From: Chitinophagaceae bacterium
Lineage (GTDB): Bacteria; Bacteroidota; Bacteroidia; Chitinophagales; Chitinophagaceae
Length of the DNA: 39,180 nt
Direction: 5' to 3'
NCBI GenBank assembly: GCA_947372235.1
Contig: CANBSW010000023.1
Coordinates: forward strand, 1-39,180
This document shows, one piece after another, positions 1-8,486 of the stretch; the first letter of the stretch is position 1, and every line of letters begins with the position of its first letter. The position numbers were made by a program, and so were the translations under genes. Under the pieces are notes generated by a model that worked only from the letters and a program-made list of their open reading frames with translations, made no database searches and was not told the origin of the DNA.

Positions 1-135
1 AAAACGCATACTGTACACACTGTTACAGGCTTTGATCTGCTCCAGCAAACCATTTTCCCATTTGGTAAATTTCGACGCCTTATCAAAGCTCTTCTCAACG
101 CTCTGAAAAAAGCTATACTCTTGTTGATTTGACAT
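1..135 (-). CDS. Glu/Leu/Phe/Val dehydrogenase, N-terminal fragment
   Basis: The first 45 codons of a minus-strand gene run off the left edge. They begin MSNQQEYSFFQSVEKSFDKA and continue to LLEQIKACNSVYSMRF. This resembles the N-terminus of Bacteroidota glutamate (Glu/Leu/Phe/Val) dehydrogenases, where an amphipathic helix leads to the strand just before the substrate-binding region. Such enzymes interconvert glutamate and 2-oxoglutarate with NAD(P). The catalytic lysine and the dinucleotide-binding domain lie outside the window, so the family call rests on N-terminal resemblance only. The start is the first ATG after a 200-bp gap. The upstream gene, ccmD, is separated by a palindrome, so this is probably its own transcription unit. 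Confidence 0.6.
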   Translation of the reverse strand, partial: MSNQQEYSFFQSVEKSFDKASKFTKWENGLLEQIKACNSVYSMRF

Positions 136-179
136 ACTTGATAGTTTTAATTTTCTTTTTGACTTTTTTTATTAACCAG

Positions 180-275
180 GCAGTTGTGCTGCCATTGAGC
201 TTTTGTTGCGCTCGCCTTCGCGTAGCTTCGGCAGAGCAAGGTCGCACACTTATACGGCGGGAACTTCTATCGTCA
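180..275. repeat. GC-rich hairpin-like insertion in intergenic gap
   Basis: A GC-rich block in an AT-rich gap between ccmD and the dehydrogenase gene. It contains TTGCGCTCGCCTTCGCG followed by TAGCTTCGGCAGAGCAAGG, whose ends can partly pair (TTGCGCTC with GAGCAAGG-type sequence). No reading frame of note crosses it. It loosely resembles the 31-nt block at 15801-15831 read on the opposite strand (shared TTGCGCT and AGCTTC). It may be a short interspersed repeat; the similarity was judged by eye. Confidence 0.35.
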
Positions 276-283
276 GCCGTCAA

Positions 284-352
284 ACGTGAGTCGTGAGTGA
301 AATTATTTCTAACCCTTACTCACGTCTCACGACTCACGATTACGCCTCACGA
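284..352. repeat. Word-repeat palindrome (GTGAGTC / GACTCAC) downstream of ccmD
   Basis: The left arm (284-300) reads ACGTGAGTCGTGAGTGA. The right side (316-352) repeats CTCACG four times, so the arms are complementary in several registers. The right arm ends directly at the ccmD stop codon (353-355). The position suggests a transcription terminator or 3'-end stabiliser for ccmC-ccmD, but it lacks a clean U-tract. The same word recurs inside the RsmB-like coding sequence near 15052-15086. Confidence 0.7.
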
Positions 353-562
353 TTATTTCTCCATCTTACTAATCTTCCTGTCCAAACTATACACATAAAA
401 AAACAGCCCCAGTAAAATAGTAACCACAACAGCTACTACCACATAGATCTTTCCATTGCTATGCATAAAATCTTCCGGTTCTGCAACAGCAGTTTGTGCC
501 TGTGCAGCAATTGTTGTGATGGTTAACAACATCACAGAAATGATCCTTGTTAATTTATTCAT
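353..562 (-). CDS. CcmD family small membrane protein
   Basis: A 69-residue protein with an N-terminal signal-like hydrophobic segment (about residues 5-22, ending AQAQ), a short linker with the motif FMHSNGKIYVVV, one transmembrane helix (about 39-60) and a positively charged tail (DRKISKMEK). This is the layout of the Bacteroidota CcmD family, thought to assist heme delivery during cytochrome c maturation next to CcmC. It overlaps the end of the upstream ccmC-like gene by 8 nt, implying translational coupling. It is followed by the GTGAGTC palindrome. The small size prevents proof by motif, but the neighbour makes the call strong. Confidence 0.82.
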   Translation of the reverse strand: MNKLTRIISVMLLTITTIAAQAQTAVAEPEDFMHSNGKIYVVVAVVVTILLGLFFYVYSLDRKISKMEK

Positions 563-1238
563 TATCTAATTTTTTCTGTTGAATTAATTGAACCCTGATA
601 CGTAAAGTGGTGATCCATACGCTAAGTAATGTCCAGCCTAAAAATGCCGGATACATTACAGTGCGCATATCATTGGTTGTGTCTTTTGGATTTAATCCCG
701 GATTGCCCTCACTTCCCATACCACCCGGGTGTAAGCTCTCTGTTAATCTTGGTAAGATCCATATTGTTGGAAACAACATAAAGAATGCGAAAATATTATA
801 CACAGCTCCAATTCTTGCCTGCTTTTCTTCATCATTCAAACTGCCTTTCAAAACAAAATAGGCGAAGTACATTAACAATGCAATGGCTGTTCCATTTTGT
901 TTAGCATCGCCACTCCATGCTTTACCCCATTGAAATTGCGCCCAGATCATTCCGGTTAATAATCCCATAATACCCAGAAAAGTTCCGGTACGCGCAAACT
1001 CTGTTGAGTACACTTCAGATACTTTGTCCTGTTTACGCAAATATTTAATAGCGTATACTACAGAAACCGTAAAGCAAACCATCATCGCGATCCACATGGG
1101 CACATGGAAAAAAAGATTACGAATTGTTTGCTTTAGAGGAACACCGGGCGGAGAAGGTACTTTCACTAAAAAACCATATGAACAGGTATACACAAGCAAA
1201 ATGAAACTTAACAGCTTCCACCAGGACTTTCGAATCAT
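555..1238 (-). CDS. ccmC: Cytochrome c biogenesis protein CcmC/CcsA-like (heme handling)
   Basis: A 227-residue polytopic membrane protein with about six hydrophobic segments. The region WGKAWSGDAKQNGTA corresponds to the tryptophan-rich WWD heme-handling motif of the CcmC/CcsA family, in the relaxed form usual in Bacteroidota. Candidate heme-ligand histidines are in FFHVPMW (about residue 45) and LHPGG (about residue 170), on opposite sides of the WWD segment. CcmC passes heme to the periplasmic chaperone for cytochrome c assembly. The ccmD-like gene follows with an 8-nt overlap. No other ccm genes lie in the window. Confidence 0.88.
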   Translation of the reverse strand: MIRKSWWKLLSFILLVYTCSYGFLVKVPSPPGVPLKQTIRNLFFHVPMWIAMMVCFTVSVVYAIKYLRKQDKVSEVYSTEFARTGTFLGIMGLLTGMIWAQFQWGKAWSGDAKQNGTAIALLMYFAYFVLKGSLNDEEKQARIGAVYNIFAFFMLFPTIWILPRLTESLHPGGMGSEGNPGLNPKDTTNDMRTVMYPAFLGWTLLSVWITTLRIRVQLIQQKKLDNE

Positions 1239-1365
1239 GATTTATTTTTTACAGTTTAGCATTCAACACGATCAACAAACTAACAACTGTGAGCGCAAAA
1301 GTAAGTGAAAGGTGGACAATAAAATAATGGTTGTGTATAAATTACTCAAGTGGTGTTTTGGGAAT

Positions 1366-1486
1366 GGTAATTATGGTAATCGGGTAAATAGGTAAATGGC
1401 GAATTAGTAAGGAGATCTGCATAGAAATCATCCTATACTACCAATTACTATAATTACCTATTTACCAAATTACCTAATTACCATTT
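1366..1486. repeat. Word-repeat palindrome (GGTAAT/GGTAAA) before the ABC ATPase
   Basis: The left part (1366-1399) repeats GGTAAT and GGTAAA four times. The right part (about 1440-1483) repeats the complementary ATTACC and TTTACC. The arms can pair in several registers around a central spacer. The structure fills the divergent ccmC/ABC ATPase gap and ends about 10 nt before the ATPase start codon, so it would form part of the leader or promoter region of that gene. Apart from it, the 258-bp gap shows nothing recognisable. Confidence 0.75.
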
Positions 1487-1496
1487 ATATTTACCC

Positions 1497-3224
1497 ATGC
1501 CTAACCCGCTCCTTCATATCAAAAATTTATCAGTCGATTTTATAACTGATGGTGCTGTTACAAAAGCATTAAAAAATATTGATATATCTGTAAACTGCGG
1601 AGAATTACTGGCAATTGTAGGCGAATCAGGCTCTGGAAAATCGGTTACCTCACTTTCCATCTTACAATTATTGCCTTCGCCTCCGGCAAAATATATTTCG
1701 GGAGAAATTTGTTTGAGCGTTGCTGATGAAACGATCAACATGCTTCAAATTCCACGGGAGCAATTGCAATCTATCCGCGGCAACCAGGTAGCTATGATTT
1801 TTCAGGAGCCGATGACTTCTTTAAACCCTGTATTAACCTGTGGTTTTCAGGTAATGGAAGCCATCCGTCAACACAATCCAATTAATGTTAAAGAAGCCAC
1901 AAAAAAAACGGTCTCATTATTTGAACAGGTAAAACTGCCCGATCCGGAAAACATGTTTCACCGCTATCCACACCAGTTAAGCGGCGGACAAAAGCAGCGT
2001 GTGATGATTGCCATGGCCATGAGTTGCGAGCCCTCGTTATTAATTTGCGATGAACCAACTACTGCGTTAGATGTAACGGTTCAAAAAAATATACTTCAAC
2101 TCATTCGCGAACTGCAGATCCAAAATCAGATGGGCGTAATTTTCATTACACATGATCTGAGTGTGGTAGCCGAAATTGCAGATCGTGTTGCCGTTATGTA
2201 TAAAGGTGAAATTGTTGAACAGAATACTGCATTAAAAATATTCAACTCACCTCAACACCCATATACAAAAGCACTTCTTGCCTGCAGGCCTTTACTGCAT
2301 CCAAAAGGAGAAAGACTTCCGGTGGTGAGTGATTTTATGGAAGTGGATGAGAAAGGAGAAGTGGTGGAGAAGTTAGGAGTTGGGAGTCTGGAGTCTGGAG
2401 TTATTGAAAACGCCAGACTTCTAAGTCAAGACTTCAAACTCCTGACTGTCTCAGGTCTCAAAGTCCATTTCCCTTCTGCCAAAACATTTCTTGGAAAAGT
2501 AACTGCTTATACAAAAGCAGTGGACGATGTAAGCTTCGATGTTTTCGAAGGCGAAACCCTTGGTCTGGTTGGCGAATCGGGCTGTGGCAAAAGCACTTTG
2601 GGAAGAGCGATATTGAGATTGATTGATGCAACAGATGGCGAAATAAATTACAAAGGAATTGATCTGCTGAAAGCTGACAGCTCAAAGCTCAAAGCTCTAA
2701 GAAAAGATATGCAGATCATTTTTCAGGATCCCTACTCTTCGCTCAATCCAAGAATTACTATTGGTGATGCGATTGCAGAACCGCTGATGGTACATGCCAT
2801 TGTAACCAATCGGAAAGACAGAAAGGACAAAGTGATTGAATTACTTGAAAAGGTAAATCTTCGTCCCGAACATTACCAACGATACCCACATGAATTTAGT
2901 GGCGGACAAAGACAAAGAATTGTAATTGCCCGTGCGTTGGCATTGCAGCCCTCTTTTATTATTTGTGATGAAAGTGTTTCGGCACTGGATGTAAGTGTTC
3001 AGGCGCAGGTATTAAATTTATTGAACGATTTGAAAAAAGAGTTTGGGTTTACGGCTATTTTTATCTCGCACGATCTTTCTGTTGTAAGGTATATCAGCGA
3101 CAGGATCATGGTAATGAATAAAGGTAAGATTGTGGAAACAGGAACTGCAGAACAGGTGTACGATAACCCACAAAATGCTTATACTCAACGGCTTATTGCT
3201 TCGATTCCTAAAACAACTTCTTAG
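1497..3224 (+). CDS. Dipeptide/oligopeptide-type ABC transporter ATPase, two fused domains
   Basis: A 575-residue cytoplasmic protein with two complete ABC ATPase domains, like a fusion of DppD and DppF (as in YejF or GsiA). Domain 1: Walker A GESGSGKS (42-49), signature LSGGQ (161-165), Walker B LLICDE (181-186), H-loop His219. An oligopeptide-type C-terminal tail (HPYTKALL) follows. Domain 2: Walker A GESGCGKS (359-366), signature FSGGQ (467-471), Walker B FIICDES (487-493, Ser in place of the usual Pro), His525. It would energise import or export of peptides or similar solutes through separate permeases. No permease or binding protein is adjacent, so the substrate is unknown. The linker at residues 292-318 is encoded by an in-frame word repeat (GGAGTCTGGAGTCTGGAG and its complement). 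A palindrome lies just upstream. Confidence 0.93.
   Translation: MPNPLLHIKNLSVDFITDGAVTKALKNIDISVNCGELLAIVGESGSGKSVTSLSILQLLPSPPAKYISGEICLSVADETINMLQIPREQLQSIRGNQVAMIFQEPMTSLNPVLTCGFQVMEAIRQHNPINVKEATKKTVSLFEQVKLPDPENMFHRYPHQLSGGQKQRVMIAMAMSCEPSLLICDEPTTALDVTVQKNILQLIRELQIQNQMGVIFITHDLSVVAEIADRVAVMYKGEIVEQNTALKIFNSPQHPYTKALLACRPLLHPKGERLPVVSDFMEVDEKGEVVEKLGVGSLESGVIENARLLSQDFKLLTVSGLKVHFPSAKTFLGKVTAYTKAVDDVSFDVFEGETLGLVGESGCGKSTLGRAILRLIDATDGEINYKGIDLLKADSSKLKALRKDMQIIFQDPYSSLNPRITIGDAIAEPLMVHAIVTNRKDRKDKVIELLEKVNLRPEHYQRYPHEFSGGQRQRIVIARALALQPSFIICDESVSALDVSVQAQVLNLLNDLKKEFGFTAIFISHDLSVVRYISDRIMVMNKGKIVETGTAEQVYDNPQNAYTQRLIASIPKTTS
2371..2447 (+). repeat. In-frame word-repeat palindrome inside the ABC ATPase linker
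   Basis: The left arm (2371-2402) carries GGAGTCTGGAGTCTGGAG. The right arm (2412-2447) carries the complementary CCAGACTT, AAGTC, AAGACTTC and AACTCC. It encodes about 26 linker residues ([10 protein letters not shown] ... [11 protein letters not shown]) between the two ATPase domains without breaking the frame. It looks like the word-repeat palindromes seen between genes, but lies within a gene. Confidence 0.75.
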
Positions 3225-3258
3225 ATATCCACAGAAAATCACTGCCTTTGCTTATGAA

Positions 3259-3289
3259 TTGGTGTATTGCTACTCATGCCTTACCTTTG
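3259..3289 (+). promoter_or_regulatory. Promoter of queA (Bacteroidota type)
   Basis: TACCTTTG at 3282-3289 is an exact match to the Bacteroidota -7 consensus TAnnTTTG. A TTGG at 3259-3262 sits about 19 nt upstream, where the -33 TTTG-like element is expected. It would give a leader of roughly 105 nt before the queA ATG at 3402. Confidence 0.65.
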
Positions 3290-3324
3290 CCGACTTCTTA
3301 AATTCATGCCGTAACATGAAGTTA

Positions 3325-3352
3325 GTACCTCCCGTCCCGGGCTAAGCTTGGG
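3325..3352. repeat. GC-rich hairpin in the queA leader
   Basis: CTCCCGTCCCGGG, then CTAAG, then CTTGGGAG can fold into a hairpin with CTCCC/GGGAG ends in the predicted untranslated leader of queA. The core GCTAAGCT flanked by CCCG also occurs in the hairpin at 12528-12562. A regulatory role in the leader is possible; being a small interspersed repeat is the simpler reading. Confidence 0.4.
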
Positions 3353-3401
3353 AGCGTGTATACAACTGAATGTGGCTATCATCTAAAACAAGATTAGACA
3401 C

Positions 3402-4451
3402 ATGAAATTATCACAATTCAAGTTTGACCTTCCACTGAACCTGATTGCCCAGAACCCGACCAAAAGAAGGGAAGACAGCCGAATGATGGTTGTTGACCGC
3501 AAGACCGGGCATATGGAGAACAAACATTTCCGCGACATTCTCGAGTATTTTGATGACAAGGATGTGTTTGTAGTAAATAACACCAAGGTATTTCCGGCAA
3601 GAATGTATGGCCGTAAAGAAAAAACCGGTGCAAAGATCGAAGTGTTCCTGCTTCGTGAACTGAATAAACCCAACCGATTATGGGATGTAATTGTTGATCC
3701 CGCAAGAAAAATCCGTGTGGGTAACAAACTCTATTTTGGCGAAAATGAAGAACTGGTTGCTGAAGTAATTGACAACACCACCAGCCGCGGACGTACCATT
3801 CGTTTTTTATGGGATGAAGATGATGAGAGCTTTAAAAAAATGCTCGAACATTTGGGAGAAACACCTTTGCCAAAATACATCAAACGCAAGCCGGATGAAG
3901 AAGATAAAGAACGCTACCAAACTGTTTATGCAAAACATGAAGGTGCTGTAGCTGCCCCAACTGCCGGCTTACACTTTAGTAAAGAACTGATCAAACGTTG
4001 CGAAATTCAGGGGATCCGTTTTGCAGAAGTTACTTTGCATACAGGCCTCGGCACTTTCCGCCCTATTGAAGTAGAAGATCTCAGCAAACATAAAATGGAT
4101 GCAGAATATTATGCGATTGATGAACAGGCTTGTGGTATTGTAAACAAAGCCAAGGAAACCGGCCACCGCATTTGCTCAATTGGTACCACTACCATGCGTG
4201 CCATGGAAAGCAGTTTTACCGCACAGAAATTATTAAAGCCAAGTGAAGGATGGACCAACCATTTTATTCACCCGCCTTATAAATTTAATGTGGCTGATAG
4301 TCTGGTTACCAATTTCCATTTACCAAAAACCAGTTTACTGATTATGACCTGTGCATTTGCCGGTTATGATCTGGCTATTGAAGCGTATAAAAAAGCGATC
4401 AAAGACAAATACCGTTTCTTTAGTTATGGTGACGCGCTGCTGATTGTGTAA
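3402..4451 (+). CDS. queA: S-adenosylmethionine:tRNA ribosyltransferase-isomerase
   Basis: A 349-residue protein, the normal length for QueA, which transfers and isomerises the ribosyl group of S-adenosylmethionine onto preQ1 at position 34 of tRNA to give epoxyqueuosine. Family landmarks are present in order: start [92 protein letters not shown] and the C-terminal [13 protein letters not shown] TAnnTTTG promoter lies about 110 nt upstream and an intrinsic terminator follows 20 nt after the stop, so it is probably transcribed alone. Confidence 0.97.
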   Translation: MKLSQFKFDLPLNLIAQNPTKRREDSRMMVVDRKTGHMENKHFRDILEYFDDKDVFVVNNTKVFPARMYGRKEKTGAKIEVFLLRELNKPNRLWDVIVDPARKIRVGNKLYFGENEELVAEVIDNTTSRGRTIRFLWDEDDESFKKMLEHLGETPLPKYIKRKPDEEDKERYQTVYAKHEGAVAAPTAGLHFSKELIKRCEIQGIRFAEVTLHTGLGTFRPIEVEDLSKHKMDAEYYAIDEQACGIVNKAKETGHRICSIGTTTMRAMESSFTAQKLLKPSEGWTNHFIHPPYKFNVADSLVTNFHLPKTSLLIMTCAFAGYDLAIEAYKKAIKDKYRFFSYGDALLIV

Positions 4452-4470
4452 TCGACCAATATTTTTTTGA

Positions 4471-4503
4471 GAAGCCCTGACGAAAACGTTGGGGCTTTTT
4501 TTT
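4471..4503 (+). terminator. Intrinsic terminator of queA
   Basis: AAGCCCTGACG / AAAA / CGTTGGGGCTT forms a stem-loop followed directly by eight or more T residues, 20 nt after the queA stop codon. Confidence 0.9.
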
Positions 4504-4513
4504 GGGAAAGACC

Positions 4514-4578
4514 TTAAACCGTGCCTTTGTGCCTCTGTGTGAGAATAAATTGCGTACAGAGGCAAAGGCACGGTTTAA
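4514..4578. repeat. Palindrome of the GTGCCTTTG/CAAAGGCAC family
   Basis: The left arm (4514-4538) and right arm (4556-4578) are complementary over about 23 bp, apart from a two-base GT bulge, and enclose a 17-nt loop. Arm words are CCGTGCC, TTTG and CCTCTGT. It lies between the queA terminator and the pentapeptide-repeat gene. One-armed relatives appear near 29263-29290 and, with an inserted hairpin, at 12528-12562. Confidence 0.8.
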
Positions 4579-4629
4579 TCGGTAGTAATTTTTGTAGTTT
4601 AGTGCAATAATGAAAATTTGATTGGTGTT

Positions 4630-5202
4630 ATGGAAAGAACATACATAGAAGATGAAAAATTTGAAAAGATCGATTTTGTGCAAATACCTTTAGCAGCGAG
4701 CGATTATGAGAATTGCGAGTTCATCAATTGTAATTTTTCTAACAACGATCTTTCCAATATTAATTTTCAGGAGTGTGTATTTACCGGATGTAATTTCAGT
4801 ATGGCTAAACTGGGGAAGACCTCTTTGCGTGATATCACATTCAAAGATTGCAAACTATTGGGCATTCATTTTGAAGACTGTGATCATTTTCTGATGTCTT
4901 TTGAATTTGATAATTGCATGTTGAATCTTTCTTCTTTTTATTCATTAAAATTGAAAAAGACAAAGTTTAGAAACTGTAACCTTACCGAAGCAGATCTTAC
5001 TGAAGCTGATTTTACAGAATCTTTATTTGATCATTGTGATTTTTTAAATGCTGTATTTGATCAAACCATTTTAGCAAAAGCAGATTTAAGATCTTCCTTT
5101 AATTATTCCATAAATCCTGACCGGAATACTATCAAAAAAGCGAGATTTTCTTTGCCGGCTATAGTTGGATTGCTGGATAGTTTTGATATTGTAATATCCT
5201 GA
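4630..5202 (+). CDS. Pentapeptide repeat protein
   Basis: A 190-residue protein made almost wholly of pentapeptide repeats with Phe or Leu at the centre of each turn: NCEFINCNF, NNDLSNINF, FTGCNFSMAKL, NCNLTEADLTEADF, FDHCDFLNAVF. Such repeats build a right-handed quadrilateral beta-helix; some relatives (Qnr, McbG) protect DNA gyrase, but most have no known role. There is no signal peptide, so it should be cytoplasmic. I chose the ATG at 4630 over an in-frame TTG at 4618. The stop lies 4 nt from that of the convergent gene, leaving no room for a terminator between them. Confidence 0.85.
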   Translation: MERTYIEDEKFEKIDFVQIPLAASDYENCEFINCNFSNNDLSNINFQECVFTGCNFSMAKLGKTSLRDITFKDCKLLGIHFEDCDHFLMSFEFDNCMLNLSSFYSLKLKKTKFRNCNLTEADLTEADFTESLFDHCDFLNAVFDQTILAKADLRSSFNYSINPDRNTIKKARFSLPAIVGLLDSFDIVIS

Positions 5203-5206
5203 TCAA

Positions 5207-6454
5207 CTATTTTACAGGACCGTCGGGTTTATAATCATCAGGCAGCCGGTTACATATCTTTTCCCACCATGACCAATACCCGGATGTCATCAGATGTTTC
5301 CCATTATAAAAACTCCCATTGGCAAATACACGGATAGGCAGGTTACTGGTACGATACAATTCAGAAGTTACTGAACCGTACATCTGTTCTTTTGGGACAA
5401 ATCTGGCATACTCTGCCGGATTTTTCCGGGGTTTGTATATTACATTCAAATGTCCTGCAAATTCAAGATAACAGGTTATACTGTCAGAAGCAAATGCAAT
5501 ACTGTCGCCCGTTAATAATTTATGCAGGACCACAGGTTCGGATCCCTTATGGTCGATCAGTTTTTGATAATATTCTACCGAATCCTCATTGGGGATTTTC
5601 ATAGAATCCAGATCGAATGGGATCGTATATCCCTGTTTGTTTTTCTTTCCCGGTTGAATGGCCCAATATATCTTTTTAACCCTCTCCCGTTCCCGTTCAA
5701 GATCTAAAACGGGTATTAATGTTCTTACTTCAAAGCCTTCCTGAATAAGTCGGTTTCTGTAAAGGCTGCGCATGAAATGTGTGAGAGATCCATAGTAGGC
5801 TTGCCGCCGGTTCTCCATCCAGCGATTCTGCTTTCTTTTTTTATCGGATTCCATTTCTTCAAAAAAAGGGAATCCTTCATACTCAAATACTCTTATTTTA
5901 TAATTATATTCAAATTTTGTGAGATCATATTTTAACAGATAGCCCAATGCCTGGTTTTCAAATACCAGTCTTTCATCTGCAGTTACTGTAATGATATTCT
6001 CTTTTTTATTATACCGGAATTTTAAAGCTTCTTTGTTTTTAAAAACACAATCCGATGCAAAAGCACTGGTTCCAATAAAATTGATACTGAAGGTCTGCCC
6101 CCATTTTTCCCAACCATCCTTTTCATAGGGTTCTACAATTACTTCCTGTAATTCAATCACTTTGGGTTTGAGTAAAATGGTTAAAGAAGGAGGTATTTTA
6201 TTTTTTTCCAATGAGAGTTTCTGTGTTTCATAACCAATACAGGAAATGATCAGATCAAATCTCAGTTCAGGGATATGATCAATACTGAATGCTCCTTTTT
6301 CATTGGTAATAGTCCCGATTAATGAATTGCTGATGTACACATTGGCAAAGGCAACCGGTAAATTATTATCTGATGATAAAACACGGCCACTGAATTGCGA
6401 CTGTGTTTGCAGTACAGAGAACATACAATAAAGCAGTAAAATAAACAAGCGCAT
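5207..6454 (-). CDS. Exported CarboxypepD_reg-like domain protein
   Basis: A 415-residue protein with a signal peptide (MRLFILLLYCMFSVLQTQSQ). It is followed at about residues 22-105 by a carboxypeptidase-regulatory-like beta-sandwich: GRVLSSDNNLPVAFANVYI, GTITNEKGAF, ISCIGYETQ, then LQEVIVEP. This domain opens many Bacteroidota outer-membrane and periplasmic proteins, but no TonB plug or barrel follows. The rest (about 110-415) is a family-specific region with no motif I can assign, rich in aromatic and charged residues. Function unknown; location periplasmic or outer membrane. It converges on the pentapeptide-repeat gene, with stops 4 nt apart. Confidence 0.8.
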   Translation of the reverse strand: MRLFILLLYCMFSVLQTQSQFSGRVLSSDNNLPVAFANVYISNSLIGTITNEKGAFSIDHIPELRFDLIISCIGYETQKLSLEKNKIPPSLTILLKPKVIELQEVIVEPYEKDGWEKWGQTFSINFIGTSAFASDCVFKNKEALKFRYNKKENIITVTADERLVFENQALGYLLKYDLTKFEYNYKIRVFEYEGFPFFEEMESDKKRKQNRWMENRRQAYYGSLTHFMRSLYRNRLIQEGFEVRTLIPVLDLERERERVKKIYWAIQPGKKNKQGYTIPFDLDSMKIPNEDSVEYYQKLIDHKGSEPVVLHKLLTGDSIAFASDSITCYLEFAGHLNVIYKPRKNPAEYARFVPKEQMYGSVTSELYRTSNLPIRVFANGSFYNGKHLMTSGYWSWWEKICNRLPDDYKPDGPVK

Positions 6455-6494
6455 AACATAAAATCAGTTAGCTAAATCTACTGGATTAATCCCA

Positions 6495-6529
6495 TAAAAA
6501 AACCGCTGAAAGAAAAGTCAGCGGTTTTT
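6495..6529 (-). terminator. Intrinsic terminator (works in both directions)
   Basis: AAAAACCGCTGA / AAGAAAAG / TCAGCGGTTTTT: a 12-bp perfect stem with A and T tracts on both sides. It lies 20 nt after the stop of the small membrane protein gene (6548-6994) and ends the lysC-small-membrane-protein unit. Confidence 0.9.
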
Positions 6530-6547
6530 ATCAGGATACGAATCCAA

Positions 6548-6994
6548 TCAATTAAAGATATTATTCTTGTCTTCTTTAAGTTCTATATATTTCTTTCTGC
6601 CCAGCGTAAAGTAATAGGTCATATTGAGTACTACAGGAAGCAGTAACAGCATTTGTAGCATTGAAAAATTTTCGGGCCGGGATATATTCATGAGCTTAAG
6701 TGCAGGGCCTGAAAGAAAATAGATTAATACTAACACAACTGAGAATGAGTAATATTTCATACCTGAGCCAGTGATAAAATATTTAGTTTCTCCTCCATTG
6801 ATATTAAAATTTAACTCAGGGCTACAGCACCAGTCGATCTTTAACTGCAAAATATGTGACCCTGGTTCTACCTGAAATTCCTCAGTACCTCCATTCGATA
6901 TCTTACGTTCTTCTTTCCCATCAATAAAAATCTTGAAACCGCGTGCGCGGTTAATGAATTCACTTTTCCGGTTTATAATGATCTTGGTTGCCAT
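6548..6994 (-). CDS. Small membrane protein, function unknown
   Basis: A 148-residue protein. Residues 1-75 look like a compact beta-rich domain (KIFIDGKEERKI, EEFQVEPGSHILQLKIDW), similar in pattern to PEGA-like or bulb-type domains found before membrane helices. Two transmembrane helices follow at about residues 80-98 and 110-132, then a charged tail (KKYIELKEDK). There is no signal peptide, so the N-terminal domain is probably cytoplasmic. It starts 3 nt after the lysC stop, so it is cotranscribed with aspartate kinase, but nothing in the sequence links it to lysine or threonine synthesis. Confidence 0.7.
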   Translation of the reverse strand: MATKIIINRKSEFINRARGFKIFIDGKEERKISNGGTEEFQVEPGSHILQLKIDWCCSPELNFNINGGETKYFITGSGMKYYSFSVVLVLIYFLSGPALKLMNISRPENFSMLQMLLLLPVVLNMTYYFTLGRKKYIELKEDKNNIFN

Positions 6995-6997
6995 ATT

Positions 6998-8317
6998 TTA
7001 TAATCCAAACAAACCTTTATTGATCTGTTGTAAGATTTCTTTTTTGTAGGTACCCGGTACCAGCAGAGAAATATTATGTGGGCTTCCTCCATAACTTACC
7101 ATGGTAACAGGAACGGTTTTGATAGCAGCAAATAATTTCTGTAACACATCATCTGTTTTAGCAATTTCATTTCCCACTATTGAAACAATGGTTTGGTTCT
7201 TTTCAACTTCAACGCTTCCAAATGGTTCGAGTTCTTTTACAATCTTATCTAAGAAAGCATCATTATCAATTGTTACTGAAACGGCAACTTCTGATGTTGT
7301 GATCATATCGATAGAAGTATGGTATTTTTCAAATACTTCAAATACTTTTCTCAAAAATCCATACGCCAATAGCATTCGGCTGCTCTTGATTTTAATGGCG
7401 ATGATTCCATCTTTGGCTGCTACGGCTTTTACACCCACACTTCCTGCCTCTTTGGTAATGGTTGTTCCTGCGGCTTCGGGTTCCATCGTATTCAACAATT
7501 TCACAGGAACATTTTCCTGTTGTGCCGGCCAGATACAGGTTGGGTGCAGAATTTTTGCACCGAAATATGCCAGTTCAGCTGCTTCATCAAAACTCAGTTG
7601 TTTAATGGCAACGGTTTTATCAACGATACGTGGATCATTGTTATGCATACCATCGATATCTGTCCATATTTCGCAAACACCTGCATTGATCGCAGCTGCA
7701 ATTAATGAAGCAGTATAATCACTTCCCCCACGTTTCAAATTATCTACTTCGCCTTTGGCGTTGCGACAAATATATCCCTGGGTGATAAACAATTTTTTAT
7801 CGCTGTGGAGTTGTAATAACTGACTTAGCTTGATCTTGATACTTCCCAGTTGTGGTTCTTCATTTGCATCAACCGACATAAATTCAAGGGCCGGCAAAAG
7901 CATATGATCTGTTCCCTGTTCTTCCAGATAACAACTGAACAGTTTGGTACTCATCAACTCACCTTGTGCAAGTATATCTTTATTCAAAGCTTCGCTGAAA
8001 GAAATACGCAGAATGATATTTAAGAATTCGAAATGTTCTGACAGGATTGCATTTGCTTTTGCACGGGTAGTTTCTGTTTTTAAAAGATCCAGTACAAATG
8101 CACGATAATGTGCTTCTAATGTATCGATCTTCTGTTTTGCTGCACTGCGATCACCTTCTGATAAACTCTTGCTGATCTCTACCAAAGAATTGGTAGTTCC
8201 GCTTAAAGCACTCAGCACTACAATAGTTGATTCCCCATCTTTAGTGATCAATTGTGATACCTGGTGCATACGTTCCGGCTTACCAACACTGGTGCCTCCA
8301 AACTTCATTACTTTCAT
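6998..8317 (-). CDS. lysC: Aspartate kinase, monofunctional
   Basis: A 439-residue enzyme phosphorylating aspartate, the first step toward lysine, threonine, methionine and diaminopimelate. The kinase domain starts KFGGTSVG (5-12) and contains IVVLSALSGTTN, FITQGYICRN, the substrate-site motif KRGGSDYTASL and WTDIDGMHNNDPRI. Two ACT regulatory domains follow (about 300-370 and 375-439), with SVTIDND and SIVGNEI. The length fits a monofunctional, ACT-regulated aspartokinase with no homoserine dehydrogenase fused. An exact TAnnTTTG promoter lies 46-53 nt upstream. A small membrane protein gene follows at 3 nt. Feedback inhibition is expected from the ACT domains, though its effector cannot be read from sequence. 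Confidence 0.96.
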   Translation of the reverse strand: MKVMKFGGTSVGKPERMHQVSQLITKDGESTIVVLSALSGTTNSLVEISKSLSEGDRSAAKQKIDTLEAHYRAFVLDLLKTETTRAKANAILSEHFEFLNIILRISFSEALNKDILAQGELMSTKLFSCYLEEQGTDHMLLPALEFMSVDANEEPQLGSIKIKLSQLLQLHSDKKLFITQGYICRNAKGEVDNLKRGGSDYTASLIAAAINAGVCEIWTDIDGMHNNDPRIVDKTVAIKQLSFDEAAELAYFGAKILHPTCIWPAQQENVPVKLLNTMEPEAAGTTITKEAGSVGVKAVAAKDGIIAIKIKSSRMLLAYGFLRKVFEVFEKYHTSIDMITTSEVAVSVTIDNDAFLDKIVKELEPFGSVEVEKNQTIVSIVGNEIAKTDDVLQKLFAAIKTVPVTMVSYGGSPHNISLLVPGTYKKEILQQINKGLFGL

Positions 8318-8362
8318 GTGAAACCCCCTCCCCGATTTTTATGGTTAATTTAAAATGTGCTG

Positions 8363-8370
8363 CAAATGTA
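8363..8370 (-). promoter_or_regulatory. Promoter -7 element of lysC
   Basis: On the minus strand this reads TACATTTG, an exact match to the Bacteroidota consensus TAnnTTTG, 46 nt before the lysC ATG. No clear -33 TTTG was found at the expected distance. Confidence 0.55.
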
Positions 8371-8461
8371 CATGCTGATAAGAAATTTTTGCTCAAGTAT
8401 TTTGTGAACAAATGTTAGCCTGCCGCAGTTAGCGACCATGCATGAATCCGCAGAAATTTGC

Positions 8462-8486
8462 AATATATTTTAATTCGAAATATATT
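8462..8486. terminator. AT-rich palindrome at the chitinase stop
   Basis: AATATATTT and AAATATATT (9 bp each) enclose 7 nt and overlap the stop codon of the chitinase gene. It may be a weak 3'-end structure; there is no GC stem or T-tract. Confidence 0.35.

Noticed and set aside
2666..2702. [11 protein letters not shown] in ATPase domain 2 (AGCTCAAAGCTCAAAGCTC) as a third in-frame word insertion
   Set aside because: The repeat is real at DNA level, but the segment has the normal length for this place in DppF-type domains, so an insertion is not supported.
7101..7718. 205-codon plus-strand frame inside lysC
   Set aside because: It is antisense to a fully conserved aspartate kinase and shows only the Ser/Thr/Leu-rich composition of a shadow frame.
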